41,229 nucleotides of DNA from NCBI GenBank assembly GCA_011523735.1, contig WTGB01000121.1, positions 1-41,229 of the forward strand, read 5' to 3'. The translations under genes were made by a program, and so were the position numbers. Source of the stretch: Chloroflexota bacterium (GTDB taxonomy: Bacteria; Chloroflexota; Anaerolineae; Aggregatilineales; Phototrophicaceae). Under the pieces are notes generated by a model. The model did not search any database, was not told the origin of the DNA, and saw nothing but the letters and a program-made list of their open reading frames with translations. How positions within the stretch are numbered: the first letter of the stretch is position 1; the number at the start of each line of letters is the position of its first letter. Of the stretch, positions 8,344-17,151 are shown piece after piece.

Positions 8344-8922
8344 ATGAAACGTCTGCGCCATAAGATCATGATGCTGCGATACAAACTGGTGCCGACGGAT
8401 CGGCTGATCGAGCGCATTGCCGAGCCAGGCAAGTTGGGCGCCGGTCACACCTTGATTGACGTACTAAAGGAAAGGCTGGCGCACCAGGATGGCAGCCTCG
8501 AAGGCGTCGACTGGTCAGGTATAGCACTCAATGATGTACTGCTGTCTTCCTGCCGTTTAGCTCGGGCGAAATTCTGCGGGGCCGAATTGCGGGGCGCCTA
8601 TTTTGGCTACTCCAATCTTGTTTCGGCGAACTTCGCCAAAGCTGATCTCCGTGAGGCACATTTTCGCGAAGCGCAACTGCGGGGTGCCAATTTCACCGGC
8701 GCTAACTTGCGGGGCGCAAATTTCGCTCGTGCCGACTTGCAAGGCGTCTCGTTTGCCGAGGCGGATCTGACTGATGCCAACTTCTGGGGCGCCGATCTGC
8801 AAAACGCGCGACTGACAGATTGCAATCTCCCCGCCGCTGTCGCAGAGGTAATCACCGCGCTGCAAGCTGAAAACAGCGATGTTTCGCAGCGGCTTGATAT
8901 TGGCAAGGCACCTCAGGATTAA
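8344..8922 (+). CDS. pentapeptide-repeat protein
   Basis: A 192-residue protein with an N-terminal helical region (1-55) and about 18 tandem A(D/N)Lxx-type pentapeptides from ~57 to ~155, for example GANFTGANLRGANFARADL. Such repeats fold into a right-handed quadrilateral beta-helix. Functions range from gyrase protection to scaffolding and cannot be told apart here; the DNA-mimic surface charge of gyrase-protecting members is not evident. GGAG at 8331-8334 precedes both TTG (8341) and ATG (8344); I prefer the ATG. It is followed 52 bp later by etfB on the same strand. Confidence 0.8.
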   Translation: MKRLRHKIMMLRYKLVPTDRLIERIAEPGKLGAGHTLIDVLKERLAHQDGSLEGVDWSGIALNDVLLSSCRLARAKFCGAELRGAYFGYSNLVSANFAKADLREAHFREAQLRGANFTGANLRGANFARADLQGVSFAEADLTDANFWGADLQNARLTDCNLPAAVAEVITALQAENSDVSQRLDIGKAPQD

Positions 8923-8974
8923 GCTTTCAGCCTTTTGCCTATACAATCACGTTGGAAATACCGGGAGGTCTCTT

Positions 8975-9760
8975 GTGACGCACATAGTAACATTCACACG
9001 CAGCACGCCAGATACAGCAGCTAAAGTTTGGGTGAATAGCGCGGGCGAGGTTACCTGGGGCGATGTCGCCACTGTCGTGAATCCCTGGGACGAATACTCG
9101 CTCGAAGAGACGATCGTTCAGGCGAAAAACAACGGCGGAGATTCCACCGTCATTGCCATAGGCGGTGCCTTCAATGACGATGCTTTGAAGCATAGCATTG
9201 CGATGGGCATCAAGAATGCGCTGCGACTCGAAGAACCTGGCGCGGATATGAATGACAGCCTAGTATGGTCGGCATTGGCGGCCGGCGCGATACGAAAACT
9301 GGGCGATGTCGACTTGATCATTTTCGGCAAGGAGAGCGTGGATGTCGGTACCGATCAACATACTTACCAACTGGCGCGGCGCCTGGGCTGGACAATGTTG
9401 AGCTACGTCTCCGCGATTCTGGAAGTGGATCATGCTGCGGGCACTATTAAAGTCGCAAAGATGCTCGAACAGGGTAAGCAAGTCATAGCCGCCAAGTTAC
9501 CGGCGGTTATCTCTGTGATGAAGGGAATAAACGAGCCGCGTTATCCGAATTTCCTCGGTATTCGTAAGGCAGCCAAGGCGCAAATACCAGTGTGGTCAAC
9601 GGGCGAGCTGGGCATTCAACTGCCATGCGCGGCGACCAGTGCCCTTCGTTACATGAATCCGCCGGGGCGAGATGTAAGCGCCGAAATCATCGACGGCGAA
9701 AATATTGATGCAAAAACCGCTGCCTTGGTTGAGCGTTTGTTTGAGGAGAAGGTACTGTGA
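8975..9760 (+). CDS. etfB: electron transfer flavoprotein, beta subunit
   Basis: A 261-residue ETF beta subunit. Typical features are VVNPWDEYSLEETIVQAK (ETF beta signature region near 35-52), GKESVDVGTDQHTYQLARRLGW (nucleotide-binding loop) and the PAVISVMKGINEPRYPNFLGIRKA segment close to the C-terminus. ETF carries electrons from dehydrogenases, such as acyl-CoA dehydrogenases, to the respiratory chain. I start at GTG 8975 because GGGAGG lies six to seven bases upstream; the open frame reaches back to 8879 but overlaps the preceding gene. The stop overlaps the start of etfA by four bases (GTGA), showing translational coupling. No ETF-quinone oxidoreductase is in the window. Confidence 0.92.
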   Translation: MTHIVTFTRSTPDTAAKVWVNSAGEVTWGDVATVVNPWDEYSLEETIVQAKNNGGDSTVIAIGGAFNDDALKHSIAMGIKNALRLEEPGADMNDSLVWSALAAGAIRKLGDVDLIIFGKESVDVGTDQHTYQLARRLGWTMLSYVSAILEVDHAAGTIKVAKMLEQGKQVIAAKLPAVISVMKGINEPRYPNFLGIRKAAKAQIPVWSTGELGIQLPCAATSALRYMNPPGRDVSAEIIDGENIDAKTAALVERLFEEKVL

Positions 9761-10794
9761 GTGTATTCGTCTGGATTGAGACATTCGCGGGCCGGGCCAT
9801 TCCCAGCAGTTGGGAAGCACTCAGCGCCGCCAAGAATCTTGCGGAGGCCATCGATACCAACTTAACGGCGCTTGTATTCGACGTGGAAGCCGCTTCCATC
9901 GCGGCAGAGGCAGGGCGACGGGGGGCGACATTAGCTCTCGTCTGTGCCGACGACAGCCTGCGGGAGTATCGTCTGGAAACTTTTGCGGCACTGCTGAGCG
10001 AGCTGGTAAAGGAGCATGGCCCAGTTGCCGTTGTATCTGTCGCGACGAATCGCGGCCGGGAGCTACTGGCCAGCGCAGCGGGCGACACCGAAAGCGGACT
10101 TATCTCCGACGTGATAGATCTGCGTCTGGAAGAAGGCAAGATCATCGGTACGCGCCCCGCTTACGCCGGCAAGGTCTTGATGGAATTGACCTCCAATACC
10201 GCAACGACCTTCATCACAATCCGCGGCCGCGCATTTCCTGCGCCACTTCCAAACGACGAGTCAGCACTAGTTATCGAGGAAGTCGCCCCCATACCGGCGC
10301 CGGCCGCCATTCAGACGGAGGTTCTCGACTTCGCTTCTGAGGCGGGTAAAGTCAATTTGAGCGATGCCGCCATCATCGTCAGTGGGGGCCGGGGGATGGC
10401 CAACAACCCCGCCGTCCCGCCCGCAGATCTTAGCGGTGATGAGGCGAACATCTGGAAAGCGAAGGACGGTTACGCCAATACTTTGACACCGTTGGCCGAG
10501 GTTCTTGGCGCGGCCATCGGCGCAAGTCGTGCTGCGGTTGACGCCGGCTACATTCCCTATGAGCATCAGGTCGGGCAGACTGGAAAAGTCGTCAGTCCTG
10601 ACCTCTATATCGCTTGTGGCATCAGTGGCGCGATACAACATCAGGCCGGCATGCGAAACAGCAAAATCATCGTCGCGATAAACAAGGACAGTGAAGCGCC
10701 GATCTTTAAATTGGCGCGCTATGGCATAGTCGGAGATCTTTATGACGTCGTGCCCGCCTTGACCAATGCGTTGAACAAGCGCTTGAAGAGTTGA
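9757..10794 (+). CDS. etfA: electron transfer flavoprotein, alpha subunit
   Basis: A 345-residue ETF alpha subunit, close to the usual length. The C-terminal FAD-binding domain is well preserved: VSGGRGMANN, the HQVGQTGKVVSPDLYIACGI segment and SGAIQHQAGMRNSKIIVAIN, followed by DLYDVVPAL at the end. The N-terminal half is the ETF alpha/beta domain that pairs with EtfB. It starts with GTG at 9757, overlapping the etfB stop by four bases, with GAGGAGAAGG just upstream. Together the two form the FAD/AMP-containing heterodimer that shuttles electrons in the cytoplasm. About 170 bp without a recognised feature separate it from the Mrp operon. Confidence 0.92.
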   Translation: MSVFVWIETFAGRAIPSSWEALSAAKNLAEAIDTNLTALVFDVEAASIAAEAGRRGATLALVCADDSLREYRLETFAALLSELVKEHGPVAVVSVATNRGRELLASAAGDTESGLISDVIDLRLEEGKIIGTRPAYAGKVLMELTSNTATTFITIRGRAFPAPLPNDESALVIEEVAPIPAPAAIQTEVLDFASEAGKVNLSDAAIIVSGGRGMANNPAVPPADLSGDEANIWKAKDGYANTLTPLAEVLGAAIGASRAAVDAGYIPYEHQVGQTGKVVSPDLYIACGISGAIQHQAGMRNSKIIVAINKDSEAPIFKLARYGIVGDLYDVVPALTNALNKRLKS

Positions 10795-10965
10795 AACCGG
10801 GCCGGCGATTGGTGGCATTGTACACTGCCGCGGACGATTGACTTGGAAGTTTTCACCATTGTTTACACGTCGACAGCGGTTAATCTTGCTCTTGGCGTAG
10901 CTTTGATCCGCGCTGGCCAATATAGCAATCACTTGAAATCGTAGCCGGGCACATTTCATTCACTC

Positions 10966-13905
10966 ATGGAACTCCTTATAATCACTGCGGTACCTTTCCT
11001 CTTAGCGGTAATGCTGGCGCTACCGGCCGTCAGGTCTTGGCTTGACAAATCAACTCAGACCCTGCTGTCGTCGCTGGTAATGGCGGCGCTCTTTGTCTGG
11101 CTTTTGACGCTTTCACCCCGCCTCCAAGCTGCACCCACTTTCATACAGTCATTTGATTGGGTCCCTTCTCTCGGGATTTCGCTGTCCTTTTATCTCGATG
11201 GCTTGTCCCTGCTCTTCGCGCTCATAATCACCGGCATCGGCGCTCTGATATTCTTCTACACCGGCTACTATTTTGAAGACGGCGCCGAGAACAATCGCTT
11301 CATGATCTGGCTTTCGAGCTTCGCTGGAGCGATGTTGGCGGTCGTGCTTTCCGGCAACCTGCTGATGATGTTCATTGCCTGGGAATTGACGAGCATAACG
11401 TCTTTCATGCTCATCGGTTTCAAAGGCGAGAAAGATTCCGCCGCGCGTGAGGGCGCCTTTAAAGCGCTCTTTGTCACCGGTGCTGGCGCGCTCGCACTCA
11501 TCATCGGCATCGTCATGCTCGGCGTAGCAACGGGCCAGATACTGTATCCGGATGCCGGAATCACTTTGGTCGCCGATATTGACTCAATCCTCAAGGCAAA
11601 ATCGCTCGCGCAGCACGATTGGTATACCCTATTCGCCGTCTTGATCATGTTAGGCGGCTTCACCAAAAGCGCCCAATTTCCCTTCCATTTCTGGTTGCCC
11701 GGCGCCATGAGCGCTCCCACTCCGGCCAGCGCTTATCTACACAGCGCCACGATGGTGAAAGCCGGCATTTATCTGTTTGCCCGTTTGTCGCCGGTGCTGT
11801 ACCAGAATGAGTTGTGGACAAGCACGCTGCTCACCGTAGGCCTTTTGACCATGCTGATCGGCGCGTACTTCGCTGTGAAGCAGAACGATCTAAAAGGGCT
11901 GCTGGCATACTCGACTGTGAGCAAGTTGGGGGCAATCGTCGCCATGATTGGCTTGCCCGATCAAAACGGCTTGAAAGCTGCCTTCGTCGGCATTATCGCC
12001 CACGCCCTTTACAAGTCTGCTCTCTTCTTGGTTGCTGGTACCATCGACCACGCGACTGGCACACGCGCCATTGATCGCCTCGGCGGCTTGCGCCAACGGA
12101 TGCCGGCGATGTTCTTCGTTACGGTCATTTCAGCGCTTTCGATGGCTGGTACGCCCTTCCTGCTCGGCTTCGTAGCAAAGGAGGTCTTGCTCGAGGCCAT
12201 GCTGCGCTACACAGCATCGTGGACACAGTTGGTGATGCTGGTGACTGTCTTCAGCACTGCCTTTACGGCCATGGCGGCCTATATGCTGATTTACGATATT
12301 TTCCTGGGCAAGCCACGCCATAAGATCCATTTTCACCAACCACCCTCGCTCATTAGTCTCAGTCCGCTGCTGCTCTCGATCCTATCGCTGTGTCTGGGAT
12401 TCTTGCTCGAAGCCCTTATATTGCCGCTCCTTAGACTCGCCGTGCCCAAAGCTTTCAAGCTTTATCTCTTCGCCGGATTCAACGATATCTTTTTGCTCAG
12501 TCTCGCCGTCCTGGCCACGGGCTTCATCCTCTTCTTACTGCGCAAACCGTTGATCGCGCGAATCACTTTCCCTGTCTCATGCGATCTCGTATATAGGGAA
12601 ATCCTCGCTTATATCCGTTGGGCTGGCGCTACGGTCTTGCACACACAGTCCGGCTTTGTTCGCTATTACCTTGCTATCATTCTCGGCGCGGTGGCCGCCG
12701 TACTCATCGCTTCGGGTACGCTGTCCACAGTGACCGCCGGTCAAAGACTCCTGCCGACTGACATTTCCGTCACTATCACCGACCTCGCAAAGATATTCAT
12801 GCTGTTCTTGACAGTCGCTGCGGGCGTTTTGACAGTTGTCGTCCGAGAACATGTGAAAGCGGCGATCGCTTACGGCGTTATAGGTTACGCGATTGGCGTC
12901 ATCTTCTTGATCGACCACGCCCCGGATGTCGCCCTGGTACAGCTCCTGGTAGAAACTATGGCGACCGTCTTGATCATCATTATGCTCGGTCGCATCCGCG
13001 CTGGCATCCGCCTAAAGATGATTAGTGGCTTGTGGACGGGCCGCCATGACTACAACCTGGGCATACTGAGAGATCTTGGCATCTCGATCGTGATTGGCCT
13101 GGCGGTCTTTGTCTTCGCGCTCATCGCCCTACAGAATCGCCCCGGGCGGGACAGCATCGCGCAATGGCACCTGGAAAACACCAAGGTAGTAAACACCGAA
13201 GATGTTGTTGGCGCCATCGTGGCTGACTTCCGCGGTACCGATACGCTTCTGGAAATCGCGGTATTCACAACAGCCGCTTTAGGCGTATTGACTTTGCTGG
13301 CGCGCGGACGTCAAACTGGCGGTGCTTTCGTTCCCCAATCCGTGCAGCCGACTGCGCTTCACGAGTTTGACGAAGACGTCGTTGACGAGATTCAGGACGC
13401 CACCAGCCTGTCAACACCATTCACCCGATCTATTTCTTATATTGTCTTGCCAATCGCTATACTCATCGGCATCGCGCAAATTCTGTATGGCGGGCTAGGA
13501 CCAGGTGATGGCTTCACCGCGGGCGTCACCATCGGCTTGGCGGTTTCGCTCTGGTACATCGTCTTCGGCTATTACGAAGCGAAACGGCAACTGCCCTGGT
13601 TCCGCCCGGAACTCATTGTGCGCCTGGGCTTAGTCATTGCAATCACAAACGCCGTGTTTCCCATCCTTATCGGCAAGGGATTTATGGGGCACGTTCAATT
13701 TGATAAAGCGCTCGGCGTTTACGACCTGGTAGGTTCCTTTGGCTTACATATCACTTCGTCGTTAATTTTTGAGATCGCGATCGCGATTACCGTTATGGGC
13801 GGCTTGGGTATCATTATCGAAGCCATCGCCTACCCGACTGCTCGTTTGAATGGGCGGCAAGAAAACGCAGATACCGGACAAGATGGAGAAAGTGAAAAAG
13901 CATGA
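10966..13905 (+). CDS. mrpA: Mrp Na+/H+ antiporter, fused MrpA-MrpB subunit
   Basis: A 979-residue, highly hydrophobic protein. The N-terminal part is MrpA, related to NuoL: E140 in MFIAWELTS, K234 in TKSAQFPFHFWLP and K265 in ATMVKAGIYL match the proton-path residues of this family. Around 600-690 is the DUF4040-like MrpA C-terminal region, and from ~815 a complete MrpB/MnhB domain follows (GGLGPGDGFTAGVTIGLA and LIGKGFMGH). In Bacillus-type operons MrpB is a separate gene; here no separate mrpB exists, so the fusion supplies it. ATG at 10966 has no clear ribosome binding site. It overlaps mrpC by four bases (ATGA) and leads the operon. Confidence 0.93.
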   Translation: MELLIITAVPFLLAVMLALPAVRSWLDKSTQTLLSSLVMAALFVWLLTLSPRLQAAPTFIQSFDWVPSLGISLSFYLDGLSLLFALIITGIGALIFFYTGYYFEDGAENNRFMIWLSSFAGAMLAVVLSGNLLMMFIAWELTSITSFMLIGFKGEKDSAAREGAFKALFVTGAGALALIIGIVMLGVATGQILYPDAGITLVADIDSILKAKSLAQHDWYTLFAVLIMLGGFTKSAQFPFHFWLPGAMSAPTPASAYLHSATMVKAGIYLFARLSPVLYQNELWTSTLLTVGLLTMLIGAYFAVKQNDLKGLLAYSTVSKLGAIVAMIGLPDQNGLKAAFVGIIAHALYKSALFLVAGTIDHATGTRAIDRLGGLRQRMPAMFFVTVISALSMAGTPFLLGFVAKEVLLEAMLRYTASWTQLVMLVTVFSTAFTAMAAYMLIYDIFLGKPRHKIHFHQPPSLISLSPLLLSILSLCLGFLLEALILPLLRLAVPKAFKLYLFAGFNDIFLLSLAVLATGFILFLLRKPLIARITFPVSCDLVYREILAYIRWAGATVLHTQSGFVRYYLAIILGAVAAVLIASGTLSTVTAGQRLLPTDISVTITDLAKIFMLFLTVAAGVLTVVVREHVKAAIAYGVIGYAIGVIFLIDHAPDVALVQLLVETMATVLIIIMLGRIRAGIRLKMISGLWTGRHDYNLGILRDLGISIVIGLAVFVFALIALQNRPGRDSIAQWHLENTKVVNTEDVVGAIVADFRGTDTLLEIAVFTTAALGVLTLLARGRQTGGAFVPQSVQPTALHEFDEDVVDEIQDATSLSTPFTRSISYIVLPIAILIGIAQILYGGLGPGDGFTAGVTIGLAVSLWYIVFGYYEAKRQLPWFRPELIVRLGLVIAITNAVFPILIGKGFMGHVQFDKALGVYDLVGSFGLHITSSLIFEIAIAITVMGGLGIIIEAIAYPTARLNGRQENADTGQDGESEKA

Positions 13906-14246
13906 TTGAGTTTATGTTCGCGCTAGCAATCGGCATCCTGTTCGGGATCGGCGTTTTCCAATTGCTGCGCCGAGACCTGATCAAGGCGGCGATCGGTTTC
14001 GCTATCTTGTTCTCCGCCATTAACTTGTTTTTTGTCGCGGCCGGCGCCTTCGAGGGCGATTTCGCGCCTTACGTCAGCAATGTTGAAGCCGGGCGGCAAA
14101 CCAGCGACCCCTTGGTCCAAGCGCTGATCCTTACCGCCATCGTGGTCAGCTTCGGCAGTTTCTCGCTTGTCCTTGGATTCGTCAACATAATCTCGCGCCG
14201 TTATGACACAATAGACTCCAACGATATTACTAAGCTGAAGCACTAA
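13902..14246 (+). CDS. mrpC: Mrp antiporter subunit C (NuoK-like)
   Basis: A 114-residue subunit with three membrane segments, homologous to NuoK. Key signs are IGVFQLLRRDLIKAAIGFAILFSAINLFFVAAG and DPLVQALILTAIVVSFGSF, which is the family signature. It is part of the hetero-oligomeric Mrp complex in the cytoplasmic membrane that exchanges Na+ for H+ using proton motive force. Length matches the family. It starts inside the end of mrpA (ATGA overlap) and is followed by mrpD after a 52-bp spacer. Confidence 0.92.
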   Translation: MIEFMFALAIGILFGIGVFQLLRRDLIKAAIGFAILFSAINLFFVAAGAFEGDFAPYVSNVEAGRQTSDPLVQALILTAIVVSFGSFSLVLGFVNIISRRYDTIDSNDITKLKH

Positions 14247-14298
14247 GTGACAGGCAACCGACTTATGGTTATCAGTTGAGAAACAGCGACTGACGAAT

Positions 14299-15807
14299 AT
14301 GGCTAACAACCCGCTCCTTCTCGGTACTTTGGTGACACCATTAATCGGCGCAATCGCCGCTTTGATATTCGCCAAATCTAACCGGCTGCAACGCTCGCTG
14401 GCAGTCTTGACCGGCTTAGTGGCCTGGGTCTTCAGCATCGCGTTGCTGGTGCAAGTTCATGATATCGGTGTACAGACTTATGCCCTCGGCAACTGGACGC
14501 CGCCTTACGGCATCATACTCGTAGCGGATCCCCTGGGCGCGCTCTTCGCCTTCATGGTAACGACCATAATGACTGGTGGCTTGCTCTATACCTTTCATAG
14601 TCACGACAAGTGCATGACCTACCCCGCCTTTGTACCGCTGTTCCTGTTGATGGAAGTTGGACTGGTCGGCGCTATGTTCACCGGCGACCTGTTCACATTG
14701 TTTGTGTTTATGGAGTTGATGGTGCTGGCATCGGTTTCGCTGACGGCTATCTCGGACGATCAATACGGTCTGGAAGCCGCGCTCAAATATATTCTCATCA
14801 GCTCAATGGGCACGCTCTTTCTCTTGCTCGGGATCGCGGCAATGTACGCCACATTCGGGACGCTCAATATGGCGCAGATCGCGCAGATACTACAGACTGG
14901 AGACCGCCCCTTCCTGGCGCCCGCTTCGGCTCTAATGTTGCTCTGCGCCTTTCTGCTAAAGAGCGCCGTCTTCCCGTTTCACTTCTGGCAGCCAGATTTC
15001 CACACCACCGCGCCCACTCCCATCAGCGCGATGCTCTCATCAATCGTCGTCAAAGTTGGCGTCTATGGCATCTTGCGCCTCGTCACCTTACTATTCATTG
15101 AAGAAGCGCCCTTGCTCGAGCGCTGGCTTTCCACGCTGGGCATTATTGGCATCATCTTCGGCAGCCTCGGCGCGCTCCGCACATACAACGCGAAGCGCAT
15201 GCTAGCTTATTCGACTTTTGCCCAAATCGGTTTCATACTCGTCGGCATCGGCTGGGGTGGAACATTGGCGCTGATTGGCGCGATCGTCTATGCCTTCAAT
15301 CATGCCTTCATCAAATCCTCGCTGCTAATGCTGATCGGCGTTGTCGCGAGCTATACCAAGATCAAAACGGCAAACTTCGCCGATATCAACGGGATAGGCC
15401 GCCGACTGCCACCAGCCCTCGGCTGGCTAGTTTTGCTAGGCGGGCTGTCGCTCGCCGGCGTACCGCCCTTCAACGGCTTCATCAGCAAGCTAGCGCTGAT
15501 TCAAGGCGGCGTTGAAAGCGGCGACTGGCAGAATCTGATAATCATAGTCGGCGCCGGCATCCTGACGCTCATGTACATGATTCGCGCCTGGCAGCGGATC
15601 TTCCAGCAGAATCCTCTTGGAAGCACCACCGAAACCAAGCCCGAGGGCGACAGCTTCTTCGCCCCCTTGCTTTTGATCCTCGTTTGCTTGCTCTTGGGCA
15701 CATTTTTTGCTGAGCCGCTGATTCACCTAGTCAGCGCGACGGTAGAGCAAATGCAAGATCCGAATCTATACATCTCAGCCGTATATCCAAATGGATTGGG
15801 TCAATAG
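14299..15807 (+). CDS. mrpD: Mrp antiporter subunit D (NuoM/N-like)
   Basis: A 502-residue polytopic protein of the NuoL/M/N antiporter family. E139 in FVFMELMVLAS corresponds to the essential TM5 glutamate, and the TM7 lysine lies in FLLKSAVFPFHFWQPD. Later segments (AKRMLAYSTFAQIGFI, AGVPPFNGFISKLALIQ) are also characteristic. MrpA and MrpD are the two subunits with candidate proton channels in the complex. The reading frame is intact and of normal length. It is separated by 75 bp from mrpE. Confidence 0.93.
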   Translation: MANNPLLLGTLVTPLIGAIAALIFAKSNRLQRSLAVLTGLVAWVFSIALLVQVHDIGVQTYALGNWTPPYGIILVADPLGALFAFMVTTIMTGGLLYTFHSHDKCMTYPAFVPLFLLMEVGLVGAMFTGDLFTLFVFMELMVLASVSLTAISDDQYGLEAALKYILISSMGTLFLLLGIAAMYATFGTLNMAQIAQILQTGDRPFLAPASALMLLCAFLLKSAVFPFHFWQPDFHTTAPTPISAMLSSIVVKVGVYGILRLVTLLFIEEAPLLERWLSTLGIIGIIFGSLGALRTYNAKRMLAYSTFAQIGFILVGIGWGGTLALIGAIVYAFNHAFIKSSLLMLIGVVASYTKIKTANFADINGIGRRLPPALGWLVLLGGLSLAGVPPFNGFISKLALIQGGVESGDWQNLIIIVGAGILTLMYMIRAWQRIFQQNPLGSTTETKPEGDSFFAPLLLILVCLLLGTFFAEPLIHLVSATVEQMQDPNLYISAVYPNGLGQ

Positions 15808-15882
15808 CGATATGCCCATACGATTGTATTCTGGTAAGGTATCGGTACTGTGGCATTTTGAAAGGACGCGGGAGCAAGAAGA

Positions 15883-16410
15883 ATGACCGGGCGAATCCGC
15901 AGGATCGGCAAAGCCGCTGTGATGGCTCTGCCATTGGCTTTCGGCTGGACCATATACACCGCGCAGCCGACACCAGGAAATTTCCTGCTGGGCTATCTTT
16001 TCAGTATTGTCGGCATTTTGGCGACGGGACTGCGTGGGGACAGCCTGAAGATACGCAACGCCTTTCGACAAATCTACAACCTGTTCGCATACATCATATA
16101 CATGGCAAAAGAGATTCTAGTCGCCGGCTTGAATGTCGCGCACATCGTGCTTTCGCCCAATATGCCGATTAAGCCCGGTATATCTATCGTGAACACCGGT
16201 GATAGAGATGAAGACGAGTTGATCTCCGCCATTAGCGCTCACGGGATCACCATCACACCCGGTGAACTCGTCGTAGATTTTCAGGAGACGAGCGAAGAAG
16301 GCGTCTTGATGATTGTGCACAGTTTGAATATGGACATTTCCGGAGACAACCTCAAGCAGGATCAACAGAGACGTCTAAAGCGAATCAAAGGAATCCTGGG
16401 ACATGATTGA
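15883..16410 (+). CDS. mrpE: Mrp antiporter subunit E
   Basis: A 175-residue MrpE subunit: two to three N-terminal membrane segments, then MAKEILVAGLNVAHIVLSPNMPIKPGI and the conserved soluble tail with NTGDRDEDELISAISAHGITITPGELVVDF and the VHSLNMD motif. MrpE is needed for assembly and full activity of Mrp complexes. The ATG has GGGAG eight bases upstream. The 3' end overlaps mrpF by eight bases, consistent with translational coupling. Confidence 0.9.
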   Translation: MTGRIRRIGKAAVMALPLAFGWTIYTAQPTPGNFLLGYLFSIVGILATGLRGDSLKIRNAFRQIYNLFAYIIYMAKEILVAGLNVAHIVLSPNMPIKPGISIVNTGDRDEDELISAISAHGITITPGELVVDFQETSEEGVLMIVHSLNMDISGDNLKQDQQRRLKRIKGILGHD

Positions 16411-16684
16411 GAATGCCCTTGCCCAAACTGCCATTCAACTCATATTGCTCGCTCTGGTCATCCTGCTGATACCCGCGTCGTGGCGCGTCGTGGCTGGTCC
16501 CACGCTGCCCGATCGACTTGCGGCGGTAGATCTGATAACCACATTGCTGATCGGCATCATCGTCATGCTCGCTCTGGTCGAAGGCACACAGGTTTTTGTC
16601 GACATGGCGATCGCGCTGGCTGCCTTTGCCTTCGTCGGGACGATAAGCATCGCGCGCTATATATCCGAAGGCCGGGTCTACTGA
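16403..16684 (+). CDS. mrpF: Mrp antiporter subunit F
   Basis: A 93-residue protein with three membrane segments. The family motif GPTLPDRLAAVDLITTLLIG is at about 32-51, and the C-terminal FVGTISIARYI is typical. MrpF is a small structural subunit of the antiporter. It overlaps mrpE at the start, and mrpG begins three bases after its stop. Confidence 0.9.
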   Translation: MIENALAQTAIQLILLALVILLIPASWRVVAGPTLPDRLAAVDLITTLLIGIIVMLALVEGTQVFVDMAIALAAFAFVGTISIARYISEGRVY

Positions 16685-16686
16685 TC

Positions 16687-17139
16687 ATGGTCCAGCTACT
16701 GGGTGTCGCGGCTTTGTTGTTTGGGCTCTTCTTCAGCGCCGTCGGCGTGATCGGCGTCATACGCTTGCCGGATGTATTGACGCGGCTGCATGCCTCGGGC
16801 AAGGTCGCGATACTGGGATTGTTCGGCTTGCTCCTCGGCGCGGCTCTGCTCATGCCATCATCAGCCTTGCGCTTGTTGACGCTTGGCTTGTTTGTGCTTT
16901 TGACCAGCCCAGTCGCTACCCATGCCATCGCTGCCTCGGTCTACCGCCGCCGAGAGATCGCGCAGGAATTGGCGCAAGAAATGGCACAAGATTCGGCGCC
17001 GGCCCAGGAATCGGGATTCGCCGGTGTGAATGTCACAGCGGTATTAACGCGCTCGAGGATTCAAGACATCATTGAGGCGCAGGAGCGAGCTTTGCGACAT
17101 CGCAGGCCCGACGCCGCGGATAAGAGCGACCAGCAGTAG
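16687..17139 (+). CDS. mrpG: Mrp antiporter subunit G with a long charged tail
   Basis: A 150-residue MrpG. The first ~80 residues carry three membrane segments and the family motif FSAVGVIGVIRLPDVLTRLHASGK, with FVLLTSPVATHAIAASVYRR closing the core. After that comes an unusual ~60-residue hydrophilic tail, including a short repeat QELAQEMAQD, that goes beyond the usual end of the family. ATG at 16687 follows the mrpF stop by two bases. The frame extends further upstream inside mrpF, but the conserved core begins at this ATG. It ends the operon and converges with the DUF368 gene, 12 bp away. Confidence 0.88.
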   Translation: MVQLLGVAALLFGLFFSAVGVIGVIRLPDVLTRLHASGKVAILGLFGLLLGAALLMPSSALRLLTLGLFVLLTSPVATHAIAASVYRRREIAQELAQEMAQDSAPAQESGFAGVNVTAVLTRSRIQDIIEAQERALRHRRPDAADKSDQQ

Positions 17140-17151
17140 GCGCTTCACCTT

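Noticed and set aside
10795..10965. Possible promoter for the Mrp operon (TTGACT near 10850)
   Set aside because: No acceptable -10 at proper spacing; could not be supported.
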